Of a stretch of 64,000 bases of DNA, positions 17,981 to 25,784 are shown piece by piece. Source of the DNA: Taibaiella lutea (lineage in GTDB: Bacteria > Bacteroidota > Bacteroidia > Chitinophagales > Chitinophagaceae); the NCBI RefSeq assembly GCF_008629695.1, contig NZ_VWSH01000003.1:309688-373687 (forward strand), given 5' to 3'. The position numbers were made by a program, and so were the translations under genes. The notes under the pieces were generated by a model, which worked only from the letters and a program-made list of their open reading frames with translations, did not search any database and had not been told where the DNA came from. Position 1 is the stretch's first letter. Each line of letters starts with the position of its first letter.

Positions 17981-18727
17981 ATGAATAAATACTTGTTTTT
18001 TATAGGAATAATGTTGATAATTTTAGGAAATAGCAGTTGTAATAATTCAAAAAATAATCAACGAACAAAACATGATAATAATCTTCTCGATAAAGATTTA
18101 GAAAAAGCCAATGCTACAATTGAACCAACCGGACCACTTTCTGATTTTTTGCCCAAAGGCTATGTGACTTTTGATACAATTTATGGAGATCTGAATAAAG
18201 ACGGGTCAGACGATTGCATTCTTATTATTAAGGGCACAGACAAAAGCAAGATTGTTAAGGACGAAAATCGTGGTGAGCTGGACCGTAACCGCAGAGGCAT
18301 CATTATTTTGTTTAATAAAAATGGCAACTATGAATCCGTTGTCAAAAATTACAGCTGCTTTTCATCAGAAAATGAAGACGGAGGTAACTATTATGCCCCT
18401 GAACTATCTGTTGAAGTAGATAAAGGAAATTTGTACATCCGTTATGCTCATGGAAGATATGGTTATTGGAGTTACACATTCAGGTTTCAAAATTCGGATT
18501 TTGAACTGATTGGTTATGATGCAAGCGATAATTTCGGACCGGTAGTGAATACCGAAGTGAGTATTAATTATCTGACAAAAAAGAAACTGACAAAAGAAAA
18601 CACAAATACAAATGCAGAAGGAGGGGATGAAGTTTTTAAGGAAAGTATGCAAAAAATTGAGGTACAACAACTTATGAAATTATCTGATATTGAAGATTTT
18701 GATGGACTTGAAGTTGATGGTATGTAG
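17981..18727 (+). CDS. Predicted lipoprotein of unknown function
   Basis: 248 aa. The N-terminus is hydrophobic and ends in a lipobox-like GNSSC with Cys at about 20, so it is likely a lipoprotein. Near residue 70 lies a D-x-N-x-D-G-x-D-D stretch (DLNKDGSDDC), which resembles an EF-hand or dockerin-like calcium loop followed by a strand, as in FG-GAP-like domains. The C-terminal third is Lys/Asn/Thr rich. I do not recognise a named family. It is bounded by the 65-bp array upstream and nadA downstream. Confidence 0.75.
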   Translation: MNKYLFFIGIMLIILGNSSCNNSKNNQRTKHDNNLLDKDLEKANATIEPTGPLSDFLPKGYVTFDTIYGDLNKDGSDDCILIIKGTDKSKIVKDENRGELDRNRRGIIILFNKNGNYESVVKNYSCFSSENEDGGNYYAPELSVEVDKGNLYIRYAHGRYGYWSYTFRFQNSDFELIGYDASDNFGPVVNTEVSINYLTKKKLTKENTNTNAEGGDEVFKESMQKIEVQQLMKLSDIEDFDGLEVDGM

Positions 18728-18894
18728 TGAAGCGGTTAATTATCTCTAACAAAAGAACCGCTAATGGCATTATTTAGCGCTCTATAATTTCATCAACAAA
18801 AGGAATATTTTCAAAGCCTTCTTTTATTAAAATAAATACGAAGTTTGTGTTGTAAAAATTCAGAACATTTATAGTTTGGTATTGTTCCTGTAAG

Positions 18895-19929
18895 ATGGAT
18901 AGTTCTGAAGTTAAAAAAGAGAAGTATATGGATTTTGAAATTGCAAAGTCGGCAATAGAGCGCCGCGGTTTTCTGGATGTGGAAATAGACCCGACGCTGG
19001 ATTTATTTGAAGAGATTGAAAAATTAAAGAAAGAAAAAAATGCGGTATTACTGGCGCATTATTATCAGGAAGCAGACATTCAGGATGTTGCAGATTATAT
19101 TGGCGACAGCCTGGGGCTGGCACAGGAAGCTGCTAAAACCAATGCTGATATTATTGTGTTTGCAGGTGTGCATTTCATGGCCGAAACCGCTAAAATCCTG
19201 AATCCTAATAAAAAGGTTTTATTACCCGATTTAAATGCCGGATGCTCCTTAAGTGATAGTTGTCCGCCTGCAGACTTTGCAAAGTTCAAGGCGCAGCATC
19301 CCGACCATCTTGTAATATCTTATATCAATTGCAGTGCGGGCATTAAAGCGTTGAGCGATATTATCTGTACCTCTTCCAATGCAAAACTGATTGTAGATAG
19401 TTTACCGGGAGATCAGAAAATAATCTTTGCCCCTGACAGGAACCTGGGCGGGTACATCAATAAAGTTACCGGAAGAAACATGCTGCTCTGGGACGGTGCC
19501 TGTATGGTTCATGAGATATTTTCGCTTGAAAAGATAATCCGCCTGAAAGAACAAAATCCGGATGCTAAAATTCTGGCACACCCGGAATGCGAAGAACCAT
19601 TGTTGAAAGTTGCCGATTTTATCGGTTCTACGACGCAGATATTGAATTACGCAAAAACCAATCCTGCAAATGCTTTTATTGTAGCTACAGAAACAGGCAT
19701 ATTGCATCAGATGCAAAAAGATTCGCCTGATAAAACCTTTATTCCTGCCCCGCCTACTAATAATTGTGCCTGTAATGATTGCCCGCATATGAAGCTGAAT
19801 ACACTTGAAAAGCTGTATTTGTGTATGAAATACGAACTGCCGGAAATCAAAATGGAAGAAAATTTACGCTTAGCGGCTAAAAAGCCTATTGACAGAATGC
19901 TGGAGCTAAGTGCACAATTGGGATTATAA
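18895..19929 (+). CDS. nadA: Quinolinate synthase A
   Basis: 344 aa. NadA condenses iminoaspartate with dihydroxyacetone phosphate to quinolinate using a [4Fe-4S] cluster, the first committed step of de novo NAD synthesis. Seen here: LAHYYQ near the N-terminus, [13 protein letters not shown] with a cluster Cys, [10 protein letters not shown], and the C-terminal [14 protein letters not shown] with the final ligand. An in-frame ATG at 18928 gives [11 protein letters not shown], closer to the usual N-terminus of the family, and may be the real start. nadB and nadC are not in the window. Confidence 0.95.
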   Translation: MDSSEVKKEKYMDFEIAKSAIERRGFLDVEIDPTLDLFEEIEKLKKEKNAVLLAHYYQEADIQDVADYIGDSLGLAQEAAKTNADIIVFAGVHFMAETAKILNPNKKVLLPDLNAGCSLSDSCPPADFAKFKAQHPDHLVISYINCSAGIKALSDIICTSSNAKLIVDSLPGDQKIIFAPDRNLGGYINKVTGRNMLLWDGACMVHEIFSLEKIIRLKEQNPDAKILAHPECEEPLLKVADFIGSTTQILNYAKTNPANAFIVATETGILHQMQKDSPDKTFIPAPPTNNCACNDCPHMKLNTLEKLYLCMKYELPEIKMEENLRLAAKKPIDRMLELSAQLGL

Positions 19930-19943
19930 AAAAGGATTAAATA

Positions 19944-19978
19944 AAAAGAGCCGGTATTTTCAGAATACCGGCTCTTTT
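19944..19978. terminator. Bidirectional terminator between nadA and the stress-protein gene
   Basis: Perfect 15-bp stem AAAAGAGCCGGTATT / AATACCGGCTCTTTT with a 5-nt loop, ending in T runs on either strand. It serves two convergent genes. Confidence 0.9.
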
Positions 19979-19992
19979 ATCATTTTTATATT

Positions 19993-20466
19993 TTAATGCT
20001 CATTCATTTCAACATGCGCTCCATGCGATTCCAATAAAGTTTTTGCCTTTGCCATCTCTTCATCGCTTCCTGTAAAGCTCAATAGTACTTTCCCTGATTT
20101 TAATTCTTCGGAATAACGATCCGCTACTTCTTTACCCATATTTTTTATAGCCAAAGTAGAAACAATAGTTCCACCGATTATTCCTGCATCAAATCCGGCT
20201 ACGGCACCTGCAACAGCACCGATACCATATAAAATCCCTATTCCCGGAATCATAGTCAGGCCTATTCCTGCCAGTACACCCACCAACGCACCAATACCAA
20301 CGCCTTTGGCTGCTATTTTAGAATCCTCGACCTGAACATCATCTCCGACATCCGTTTTTCCTAAAAGACTGATGTGTTTTTCGTTAAATCCTCCGGTTTT
20401 AAGGAGGTTGACCGCTTCTATTGCAGAAGCATTATTGTCGTAAAGACTTACAATATGCTGACTCAT
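19993..20466 (-). CDS. General-stress-protein 17M/YflT-like protein with glycine-rich hydrophobic centre
   Basis: 157 aa. An N-terminal alpha/beta segment (HIVSLYDNNASAIEAVNLL) resembles the ferredoxin-like fold of heat-induced stress protein YflT. The centre (about 55-105) is a Gly/Ala/Ile-rich hydrophobic stretch (GIGALVGVLAGIGLTMIPG), and the C-terminus has another alpha/beta strand pair (KSGKVLLSFTGSD). The family is linked to stress responses, but no biochemical role is established. It stands alone between a bidirectional terminator and a small membrane protein gene. Confidence 0.65.
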   Translation of the reverse strand: MSQHIVSLYDNNASAIEAVNLLKTGGFNEKHISLLGKTDVGDDVQVEDSKIAAKGVGIGALVGVLAGIGLTMIPGIGILYGIGAVAGAVAGFDAGIIGGTIVSTLAIKNMGKEVADRYSEELKSGKVLLSFTGSDEEMAKAKTLLESHGAHVEMNEH

Positions 20467-20568
20467 TGCTTTTTGTTTGTTTATATAACAAGTAGCTCCT
20501 AAAATAGTTTATAAATAAACCCAAACAAAAAAGCGCTCTATAAGAGGAAAATGAAAATAATTATTGAT

Positions 20569-20907
20569 TTAGATTTCTTCTGATTTCCTGAATAAGTGAA
20601 TCAGTAAAGCAGGGATACCAACACCTATTATAAGTACTGCATTCCATGAATGAGCAAGCAACAAGCTCCAACATAACTTACCCAAACACAACAAAGAGAA
20701 AATCAGCATCATTATATATGATTTTGAAATATTCGTTTGTGCCAATCTTCTTTTTCTTGCAGAGAAGAATAAATCACTTTCCGCAAGGATATCTTCGTCT
20801 GTGTGCCCTTTTGTTTTAAGATTGCAAATAATTTCCTCCTCGCGGAATCCAAAATTGAGTTGGGCCCTGATGTCGTTTCGTAGTAAATCTGATTTTAAAG
20901 CGTCCAT
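20569..20907 (-). CDS. Small membrane protein of unknown function
   Basis: 112 aa. The N-terminal half is soluble and charged (about 1-62). Two membrane helices follow, MMLIFSLLCLGKLCWSLLL and a shorter one near VLIIGVGIPALLIHLF, ending in a charged tail. No family recognised. It is followed on the same strand after about 100 bp by the stress-protein gene. Confidence 0.6.
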   Translation of the reverse strand: MDALKSDLLRNDIRAQLNFGFREEEIICNLKTKGHTDEDILAESDLFFSARKRRLAQTNISKSYIMMLIFSLLCLGKLCWSLLLAHSWNAVLIIGVGIPALLIHLFRKSEEI

Positions 20908-21023
20908 TGTAGAGAGTATTTGTGGTTCTACAATGAATACTGCAAATTTCGTGCCAAACTTCTAAATTTCTCAAACTATTTTTGATTTTTGTATCTTAGC
21001 CCGCAAAAACAAACACAATTTTC

Positions 21024-22376
21024 ATGAACAAACGTTCTGTAACTATATTAGGTGCCGGGTTAGTGGGCTCGGTTTTAGCCGTTTTACTACGTAAAAGGGG
21101 TTATGAGGTCACTATTTACGAACGCAGGCCGGATATGCGCAAGGAAATTATAGGCGCCGGTCGCTCCATTAACCTTGCCATGAGTAACCGTGGCTGGAAG
21201 GCTTTGGAATTAGCAGGCCTAAGAGAAGATATTGAAGCAATTGCAATTCCGATGCCCGGCCGCTTTTTACATCAGGAAGATGGTTCTTCCGCATTTCAGT
21301 CTTATGGTAAAAACGGTGAAGCCATTTACTCTGTAAGTCGCGGGGAATTAAACAAAAAACTGATGGATCTGGCTGAAAATAATGGTGTTACGATTCATTT
21401 CAATCAACGTTGCACAAAAGTTGACACAGCTACAAATACTATTTACCTGCAGGAAGACAACGAAACAACAGAAATTAAATGTGATTTACTTTTTGGTGCA
21501 GACGGCGCTTTTTCTTCGTTAAGAACAGCAATGGCTTTTAACGACAGGACAAATTTCTCGCAATTTTATATAGAAGCAGGCTATAAAGAATTAAATATAC
21601 CTGCCGGGCCAAATGGTGAATGGTTGATTGAAAAAAATGCGTTGCATATCTGGCCTCGTCATAATTATATGATGATTGCTTTACCGAATATTGACGGAAG
21701 TTTTACTTGTACGCTTTTCTTCCCTTTTGAGGGCGAGCCATCATTTGAGTCGATTAAAACAGAAGAGGAAGTGCGCACGTTTTTCAATAAACAATTCCCT
21801 GATGCTATTCCTCTGATGCCGACTTTAGTAGAAGATTTCATGAACAATCCTGTTTCTTCGCTTATAACAACCAAAATTTTCCCGTGGAGAAATGCTGATA
21901 AAAGCTGTTTGATTGGTGATGCAGCACATGCCATTGTTCCGTTTTACGGACAGGGCATGAATGCAGGCTTTGAAGATTGTTCTGTACTGGAAGAATTAAT
22001 GGAAGCGCACGGTGAGGATTGGGAAACCATTTTATCCTCGTTTGAGCAAAAAAGAAAGCCGAATGCTGATGCTGTTGCCGACCTGGCTCTGAATAATTTC
22101 ATTGAAATGCGTGATAAAGTAGCTGATCCGGTTTTTCTTGAAAGGAAAAAAATAGAAAAAGAATTGGGCCGCCGTTACGCAGGACGTTTCAATTCAGTTT
22201 ATGAAATGGTTTCGTTCAGTCATACGCCTTATGCTTATGCGTTACATTGTACAAAAGCGCAGGATGTTCTTTTAAGTAAGATTATGGCGGAAGGCGATTT
22301 TTTTGTAAATGTTGAAAAGCCTGAATTTGTAAGCCAGCTGGAGAACTGGATTGAGGAATACGAAGCGTTGGTGTAA
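21024..22376 (+). CDS. kmo: Kynurenine 3-monooxygenase
   Basis: 450 aa, normal for KMO. The FAD Rossmann motif GAGLVGS is at 10-16 and is followed by YERRPDMR. The DG motif region and LIGDAAHAIVPFYGQGMNAG (the second FAD motif, about 296-315) are clear, and the Arg/Tyr substrate region RSINLAMSNRG is typical of KMO. It hydroxylates L-kynurenine to 3-hydroxykynurenine with NADPH and O2. KMO of this type is common in Bacteroidota that make quinolinate from tryptophan. The other kynurenine genes are not nearby. Confidence 0.93.
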   Translation: MNKRSVTILGAGLVGSVLAVLLRKRGYEVTIYERRPDMRKEIIGAGRSINLAMSNRGWKALELAGLREDIEAIAIPMPGRFLHQEDGSSAFQSYGKNGEAIYSVSRGELNKKLMDLAENNGVTIHFNQRCTKVDTATNTIYLQEDNETTEIKCDLLFGADGAFSSLRTAMAFNDRTNFSQFYIEAGYKELNIPAGPNGEWLIEKNALHIWPRHNYMMIALPNIDGSFTCTLFFPFEGEPSFESIKTEEEVRTFFNKQFPDAIPLMPTLVEDFMNNPVSSLITTKIFPWRNADKSCLIGDAAHAIVPFYGQGMNAGFEDCSVLEELMEAHGEDWETILSSFEQKRKPNADAVADLALNNFIEMRDKVADPVFLERKKIEKELGRRYAGRFNSVYEMVSFSHTPYAYALHCTKAQDVLLSKIMAEGDFFVNVEKPEFVSQLENWIEEYEALV

Positions 22377-22397
22377 TTGCCGTAATTTATATTCTTT

Positions 22398-22430
22398 CAG
22401 AGACGTTGCAATGCAGCGTCTCTGCTTTTT
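22398..22430 (+). terminator. Terminator after kmo, second copy of the GAGACGTTGCAATGC palindrome
   Basis: Arms CAGAGACGTTGCA (22398-22410) and TGCAGCGTCTCTG (22412-22424) pair with one G-U wobble, followed by CTTTTT. The core matches the palindrome at 15591-15633. Confidence 0.85.
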
Positions 22431-22527
22431 AGGGGAAACGGATGAATTATGGATGAAAACAAGACTCCGGTGCATCATTATTTTTTACAAAAACATGACA
22501 TTGCTATAAAATTAGCAGCAAACAATG

Positions 22528-22535
22528 TATTTTCG
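22528..22535 (+). promoter_or_regulatory. Candidate -7 box TATTTTCG for the Fe-S pair
   Basis: One mismatch to TAnnTTTG, 14 bp upstream of the operator core. A TTG lies about 24 bp upstream (22501-22503), slightly far for a -33 element. Confidence 0.35.
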
Positions 22536-22543
22536 CAGGGTGT

Positions 22544-22573
22544 TTTCAAAATGAATGCTTATTCATTTTGAAA
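22544..22573. promoter_or_regulatory. Perfect 13-bp-arm palindrome, putative TetR/FadR-type operator
   Basis: Arms TTTCAAAATGAAT and ATTCATTTTGAAA around GCTT. The inner 18 bp, AATGAAT-N4-ATTCATT, matches the operator upstream of the acyl-CoA ligase in arm sequence and spacing. It is not followed by a T tract, so a terminator is unlikely. It lies 112 bp upstream of the Fe-S reductase start. Confidence 0.6.
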
Positions 22574-22617
22574 TGGTAAATACCTCTTTAATGAAGGTAA
22601 CTATTCAGGATTTTGGC

Positions 22618-22661
22618 TTCGACAGGTTCAGTCAACATCTTTGACCATTGAGCTTGTCGAA
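22618..22661. repeat. Dispersed-type inverted repeat (TTCGACAGGTTCAG / TTGAGCTTGTCGAA)
   Basis: 14-bp arms (22618-22631 and 22648-22661) pair with three G-U-compatible differences around a 16-nt loop. Repeats with the words CTTCGACA and GAGCTTGTCGAA are frequent between genes in many Bacteroidota genomes, so this is probably a REP-like or MITE-like element. It ends 23 bp before the next start codon and may fold in the leader mRNA. Confidence 0.7.
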
Positions 22662-22684
22662 ATGATAAAAGAAAATCAATTTAC

Positions 22685-24010
22685 ATGCATATAATTCAGC
22701 AAATCCTATTCGTATTATTGGTTGCAGCGGCAGTCTTTTTGTTTGCCCGTAAGGTGCGCGAAATCCGTCGGAACATCAATCTGGGAAAGGATGAAAAGAT
22801 AAATGATAATCCTGCGGCCCGTTGGAAAAATATGCTGTTACTGGCTTTCGGACAAAAGAAAATGTTCAAACGCATGACGCCGGCTATCCTGCACTTTTTT
22901 GTGTACGCAGGATTTGTGATTATCAATATCGAAATCCTTGAAATTATATTGGATGGCATTTTTGGTACGCACAGAATGTTCGCACCTTATCTTGGCAGCC
23001 TGTATCCTGTATTGATAGGCATTTTCGAAATATTGGCGGCATTGGTTCTTGTATCCTGTGCCATTTTCCTTGTACGCCGTAATATCTTGAAATTAAAAAG
23101 ACTAAACCAAAGTGAATTAAACGGATGGCCAAAGACGGATGCGAATGCTATTCTGATTACGGAAATTGTGTTGATGTCTTTGTTGCTTACCATGAATGCT
23201 GCCGATTTCAATCTTCAGCAATTGGGAAGCGAACATTACCATCCGGTAGGTGCATTCTGGGTTTCAGGATTTATTGCTCCCTTGTTTAATGGTATGAGCG
23301 AAGGGGCATTGATGGGGTTGGAACGTGGTGCATGGTGGCTGCATATCGTGGGTATTTTTGCTTTTTTAAATTACCTTCCTTATTCTAAACATCTGCACAT
23401 TGTCCTGGCTTTCCCTAATGCTTATTATGCCAAATTAATGCCGCAAGGCGAAATGAAAAATATGCCGGAGATCCAAAATGAGGTCTTATATATGATGGAG
23501 CCGGATAAAGCCCCGACCGATTTGGATCCTAATGCTGCGCCTCCGCGCTTCGGAGCAAAAGATGTAACCGATTTAAGCTGGAAGAATCTGATGGATGCGT
23601 ATAGCTGTACTGAGTGTGGCCGCTGTACCGCTAATTGTCCGGCAAACATGACGGGTAAGAAATTATCGCCACGTAAAATCATGATGGACACCCGCGACCG
23701 TATGGAGGAAATGAGTAAAAACATAGATGCGAATAAAGGTTCTTTTGTTGAAGACGGGAAGTCTCTGTTGCACGATTATATTACTACAGAAGAATTAAGG
23801 GCCTGTACCACCTGTAATGCCTGTGTGGAAGCCTGTCCGGTGAGTATTGATCCATTATCTATTATTTTACAGTTGCGTCGTAACCTGGTAATGGAAGAAA
23901 GTAATGCACCTCAGGAATGGAACCAGATGTTTGGTAATATTGAAAACAATATGGCCCCCTGGAAGTTTAGCCCGGATGATAGAGACAAGTGGGTTGGAGA
24001 GATGGGGTAG
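22685..24010 (+). CDS. Membrane-anchored 4Fe-4S electron-transfer protein (FadF/EtfD-like, HdrC/NarI-type)
   Basis: 441 aa. The N-terminal about 260 residues have several membrane helices with conserved His, in the manner of NarI-like quinone-reacting subunits. Two classical [4Fe-4S] motifs follow: CTECGRCTANCP near 300 and CTTCNACVEACP near 376. The CCG-domain partner that completes an HdrD-like unit is encoded separately at 24932. In B. subtilis FadF and mycobacterial EtfD these parts are fused and pass electrons from ETF to quinone in beta-oxidation, so the same role is inferred. The promoter shares its palindromic operator with the acyl-CoA ligase. Confidence 0.75.
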   Translation: MHIIQQILFVLLVAAAVFLFARKVREIRRNINLGKDEKINDNPAARWKNMLLLAFGQKKMFKRMTPAILHFFVYAGFVIINIEILEIILDGIFGTHRMFAPYLGSLYPVLIGIFEILAALVLVSCAIFLVRRNILKLKRLNQSELNGWPKTDANAILITEIVLMSLLLTMNAADFNLQQLGSEHYHPVGAFWVSGFIAPLFNGMSEGALMGLERGAWWLHIVGIFAFLNYLPYSKHLHIVLAFPNAYYAKLMPQGEMKNMPEIQNEVLYMMEPDKAPTDLDPNAAPPRFGAKDVTDLSWKNLMDAYSCTECGRCTANCPANMTGKKLSPRKIMMDTRDRMEEMSKNIDANKGSFVEDGKSLLHDYITTEELRACTTCNACVEACPVSIDPLSIILQLRRNLVMEESNAPQEWNQMFGNIENNMAPWKFSPDDRDKWVGEMG

Positions 24011-24061
24011 TCAATTTTTTGATTTTTGCTTTCCTAATTTTGTAAAATAAAATTACAGCTT

Positions 24062-24411
24062 ATGAAACGAGATATAAATGCTTTAAGAAACGAGTTATGT
24101 GATTTCATTCGCATAGCAGATGATAAAAGGTAAGCGCATTATATGATTTGTTAGAAGAAGAAATGGAAACCAAAAAGGAAATTCAAAAAGGATTAAATGA
24201 CAGGTTTGTAGAGGAAGTAACCCATCAAGTACAGAAGATAACAGAAAATCCATTTCAATATTCACGAAAAATAAATGAGTGTAGGGGAGCATCATTGAAA
24301 GTATTTCCATTTTTGATTGTTTACCGAATGAATAGTCAAAAGAATACTGCAAGAATCATTTCTGTCTTTCACACAAGCAGAAATCCTTACAAAAAATTCA
24401 AGCCTGAATAA
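24062..24411 (+). pseudogene. Remnant of a RelE/ParE-type toxin-antitoxin locus, frameshifted and fused
   Basis: The ATG at 24062 opens MKRDINALRNELCDFIRIADD, typical of small Bacteroidota antitoxins, but stops at 24131-24133. One extra A in the GATAAAAGG run would continue in frame as KVSALYDLLEEEME, the expected antitoxin continuation, and then directly into KKEIQKGLNDRFVEEV to FHTSRNPYKKF, which is the body of a ParE/RelE toxin lacking its start. So the locus appears to have lost the antitoxin C-terminus and the toxin N-terminus, and also shifted frame. It separates the two Fe-S genes. A sequencing indel or -1 slippage at the A run cannot be excluded. Confidence 0.65.
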
Positions 24412-24438
24412 TTGCCAAAACAACAACTGCCACTAATT

Positions 24439-24891
24439 ATGCACTTCCAATTTGCAATAGCAACAAGAAAAAAAATAGCCGATAAAATAAGCAAGCTGTC
24501 GATAGAACAGCTTAACAAAATACCGACCGGTTGCAACAATAATATAGCATGGCAATTGGGGCATTTGGTAGTGAGTTCTGAAATCCTGTGTTATCACAGA
24601 ACAGGCATACAGCCTGACAAGGAAATTGATTTAGCTGATAAATACCGTAATGGTTCAAGGCCCGAGTCTTTTATTGAACAGTCGGAAATTGATGATTTGT
24701 TGAAAAGATTTCTGAATAGTTATGAAGCCATTTTAGAAGATTACAATAAAGGCATTTTTAAAAATATTACACCGTACACTACGCATACATTTGGCGTGGA
24801 AATGACAACAATAGAGGAAGTATTTAGTGTTTGTTCTCATCATGATGTGATTCACGCAGGACAAATATCAATAATGGAAAGAATGATATAG
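24439..24891 (+). CDS. DinB-family protein
   Basis: 150 aa from the ATG at 24439 (MHFQF). An in-frame TTG at 24412 is less likely. Four-helix-bundle DinB features are visible: an N-terminal helix, NNNIAWQLGHLVVSSEIL with the first metal-binding His, a central loop (TPYTTHTFG) and SHHDVIHAGQISIM with the C-terminal His pair. DinB-like proteins bind a divalent metal, and many are thiol transferases, but the substrate here is unknown. Inserted between the two Fe-S genes on the same strand. Confidence 0.78.
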   Translation: MHFQFAIATRKKIADKISKLSIEQLNKIPTGCNNNIAWQLGHLVVSSEILCYHRTGIQPDKEIDLADKYRNGSRPESFIEQSEIDDLLKRFLNSYEAILEDYNKGIFKNITPYTTHTFGVEMTTIEEVFSVCSHHDVIHAGQISIMERMI

Positions 24892-24931
24892 TCGCAGTCT
24901 AATTTTTAATTTTTAATTTTCATTTTATTAC

Positions 24932-25708
24932 ATGCACATAAAAACAATGGCCGAATACATGGCCGAAGGAACACAGCCGGAAGTTTTATTTTGGGTAGGG
25001 TGCGCAGGTAGCTTTGATCAACGTGCACAAAAAATTACAAAAGCATTTGCAACTATTTTAGATAAAGTAGGCGTTTCTTTTGCTATCATGGGCAAGGAAG
25101 AAATGTGTACCGGAGATCCGGCACGTCGTTCGGGCAATGAATTTCTGTTTCAGATGATGGCTTATAACAATATCCAGTTACTGAATGGTTATGAGGTAAA
25201 GAAAATCGTTACCGCTTGTCCGCATTGCTTTAATATTTTCAAGAATGAATATCCGTCTTTGGGTGGCAACTACGAAGTGATTCATCATACTACTTTTATT
25301 AATTCTTTGATTAATGAAGGAAAGATTGTGATGAAAGAAGGCGGCGCATTTAAAGGTAAAAAAATCACTTACCATGATAGCTGCTACTTAGGCCGTGCCA
25401 ATCAGATATATGAAGCGCCGCGTGCCGTACTGGAAGCTTTGGATGTAGAGCTGGTGGAAATGAAACGTTGCAAAACAAATGGACTTTGTTGTGGTGCCGG
25501 TGGCGCTCAGATGTTTAAAGAAGACGAACCGGGAGATAAAAGAATCAATATTGAACGTTCGGAAGAAGCACTTGCAACAGGCGCATCTGTGATTGCAGCA
25601 AACTGTCCCTTTTGTACAACGATGTTGATGGATGGCGTAAAGAATAAAGAGAAGGAAGATGAAGTTCAGGTTTTGGATATTGCTGAAATGGTGGCTCAAT
25701 CAATTTAA
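24932..25708 (+). CDS. CCG-domain Fe-S protein (HdrB/GlpC-like), partner of the membrane Fe-S protein
   Basis: 258 aa. Two cysteine-rich CCG-type repeats: the first around GCAGSF, MCTGDP and ACPHCFN, the second a full motif with SCYLGR, LCCGAGG and NCPFCTTML. The family binds a noncubane or linear Fe-S cluster and moves electrons in heterodisulfide reductases, lactate utilisation and ETF:quinone oxidoreductases. With the upstream membrane 4Fe-4S protein it makes a complete FadF/EtfD-like unit. The A/T-rich leader before it repeats a TTTTTAATTTTTAATTTT pattern seen elsewhere in the window. Confidence 0.85.
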   Translation: MHIKTMAEYMAEGTQPEVLFWVGCAGSFDQRAQKITKAFATILDKVGVSFAIMGKEEMCTGDPARRSGNEFLFQMMAYNNIQLLNGYEVKKIVTACPHCFNIFKNEYPSLGGNYEVIHHTTFINSLINEGKIVMKEGGAFKGKKITYHDSCYLGRANQIYEAPRAVLEALDVELVEMKRCKTNGLCCGAGGAQMFKEDEPGDKRINIERSEEALATGASVIAANCPFCTTMLMDGVKNKEKEDEVQVLDIAEMVAQSI

Positions 25709-25737
25709 AATTCCAATGAAATATTTTTTCAAAATAC

Positions 25738-25770
25738 AAATGCCTGTTAGTTACACTGACAGGCATTTTC
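25738..25770 (+). terminator. Terminator of the Fe-S gene group
   Basis: Stem AAATGCCTGT / ACAGGCATTT (25738-25747 and 25759-25768) with an 11-nt loop and a short T tail, 30 bp after the CCG-protein stop. Confidence 0.8.
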
Positions 25771-25784
25771 AATAATTTGATTCC

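Larger units (their letters stand above)
22377..22684. other. 308-bp gene-free region with terminator, operator-like palindrome and dispersed inverted repeat
   Basis: It contains the kmo terminator (22398-22430), a candidate -7 box (TATTTTCG, 22528-22535), a 13+13-bp perfect palindrome (22544-22573) and a TTCGACA-type inverted repeat (22618-22661). No coding frame is supported. Confidence 0.75.

Noticed and set aside
18785-18900. Minus-strand open stretch ending in a short acidic tail before nadA
   Set aside because: No start codon, no family match, and it runs into the nadA coding region. A decayed gene end is possible but not supported.
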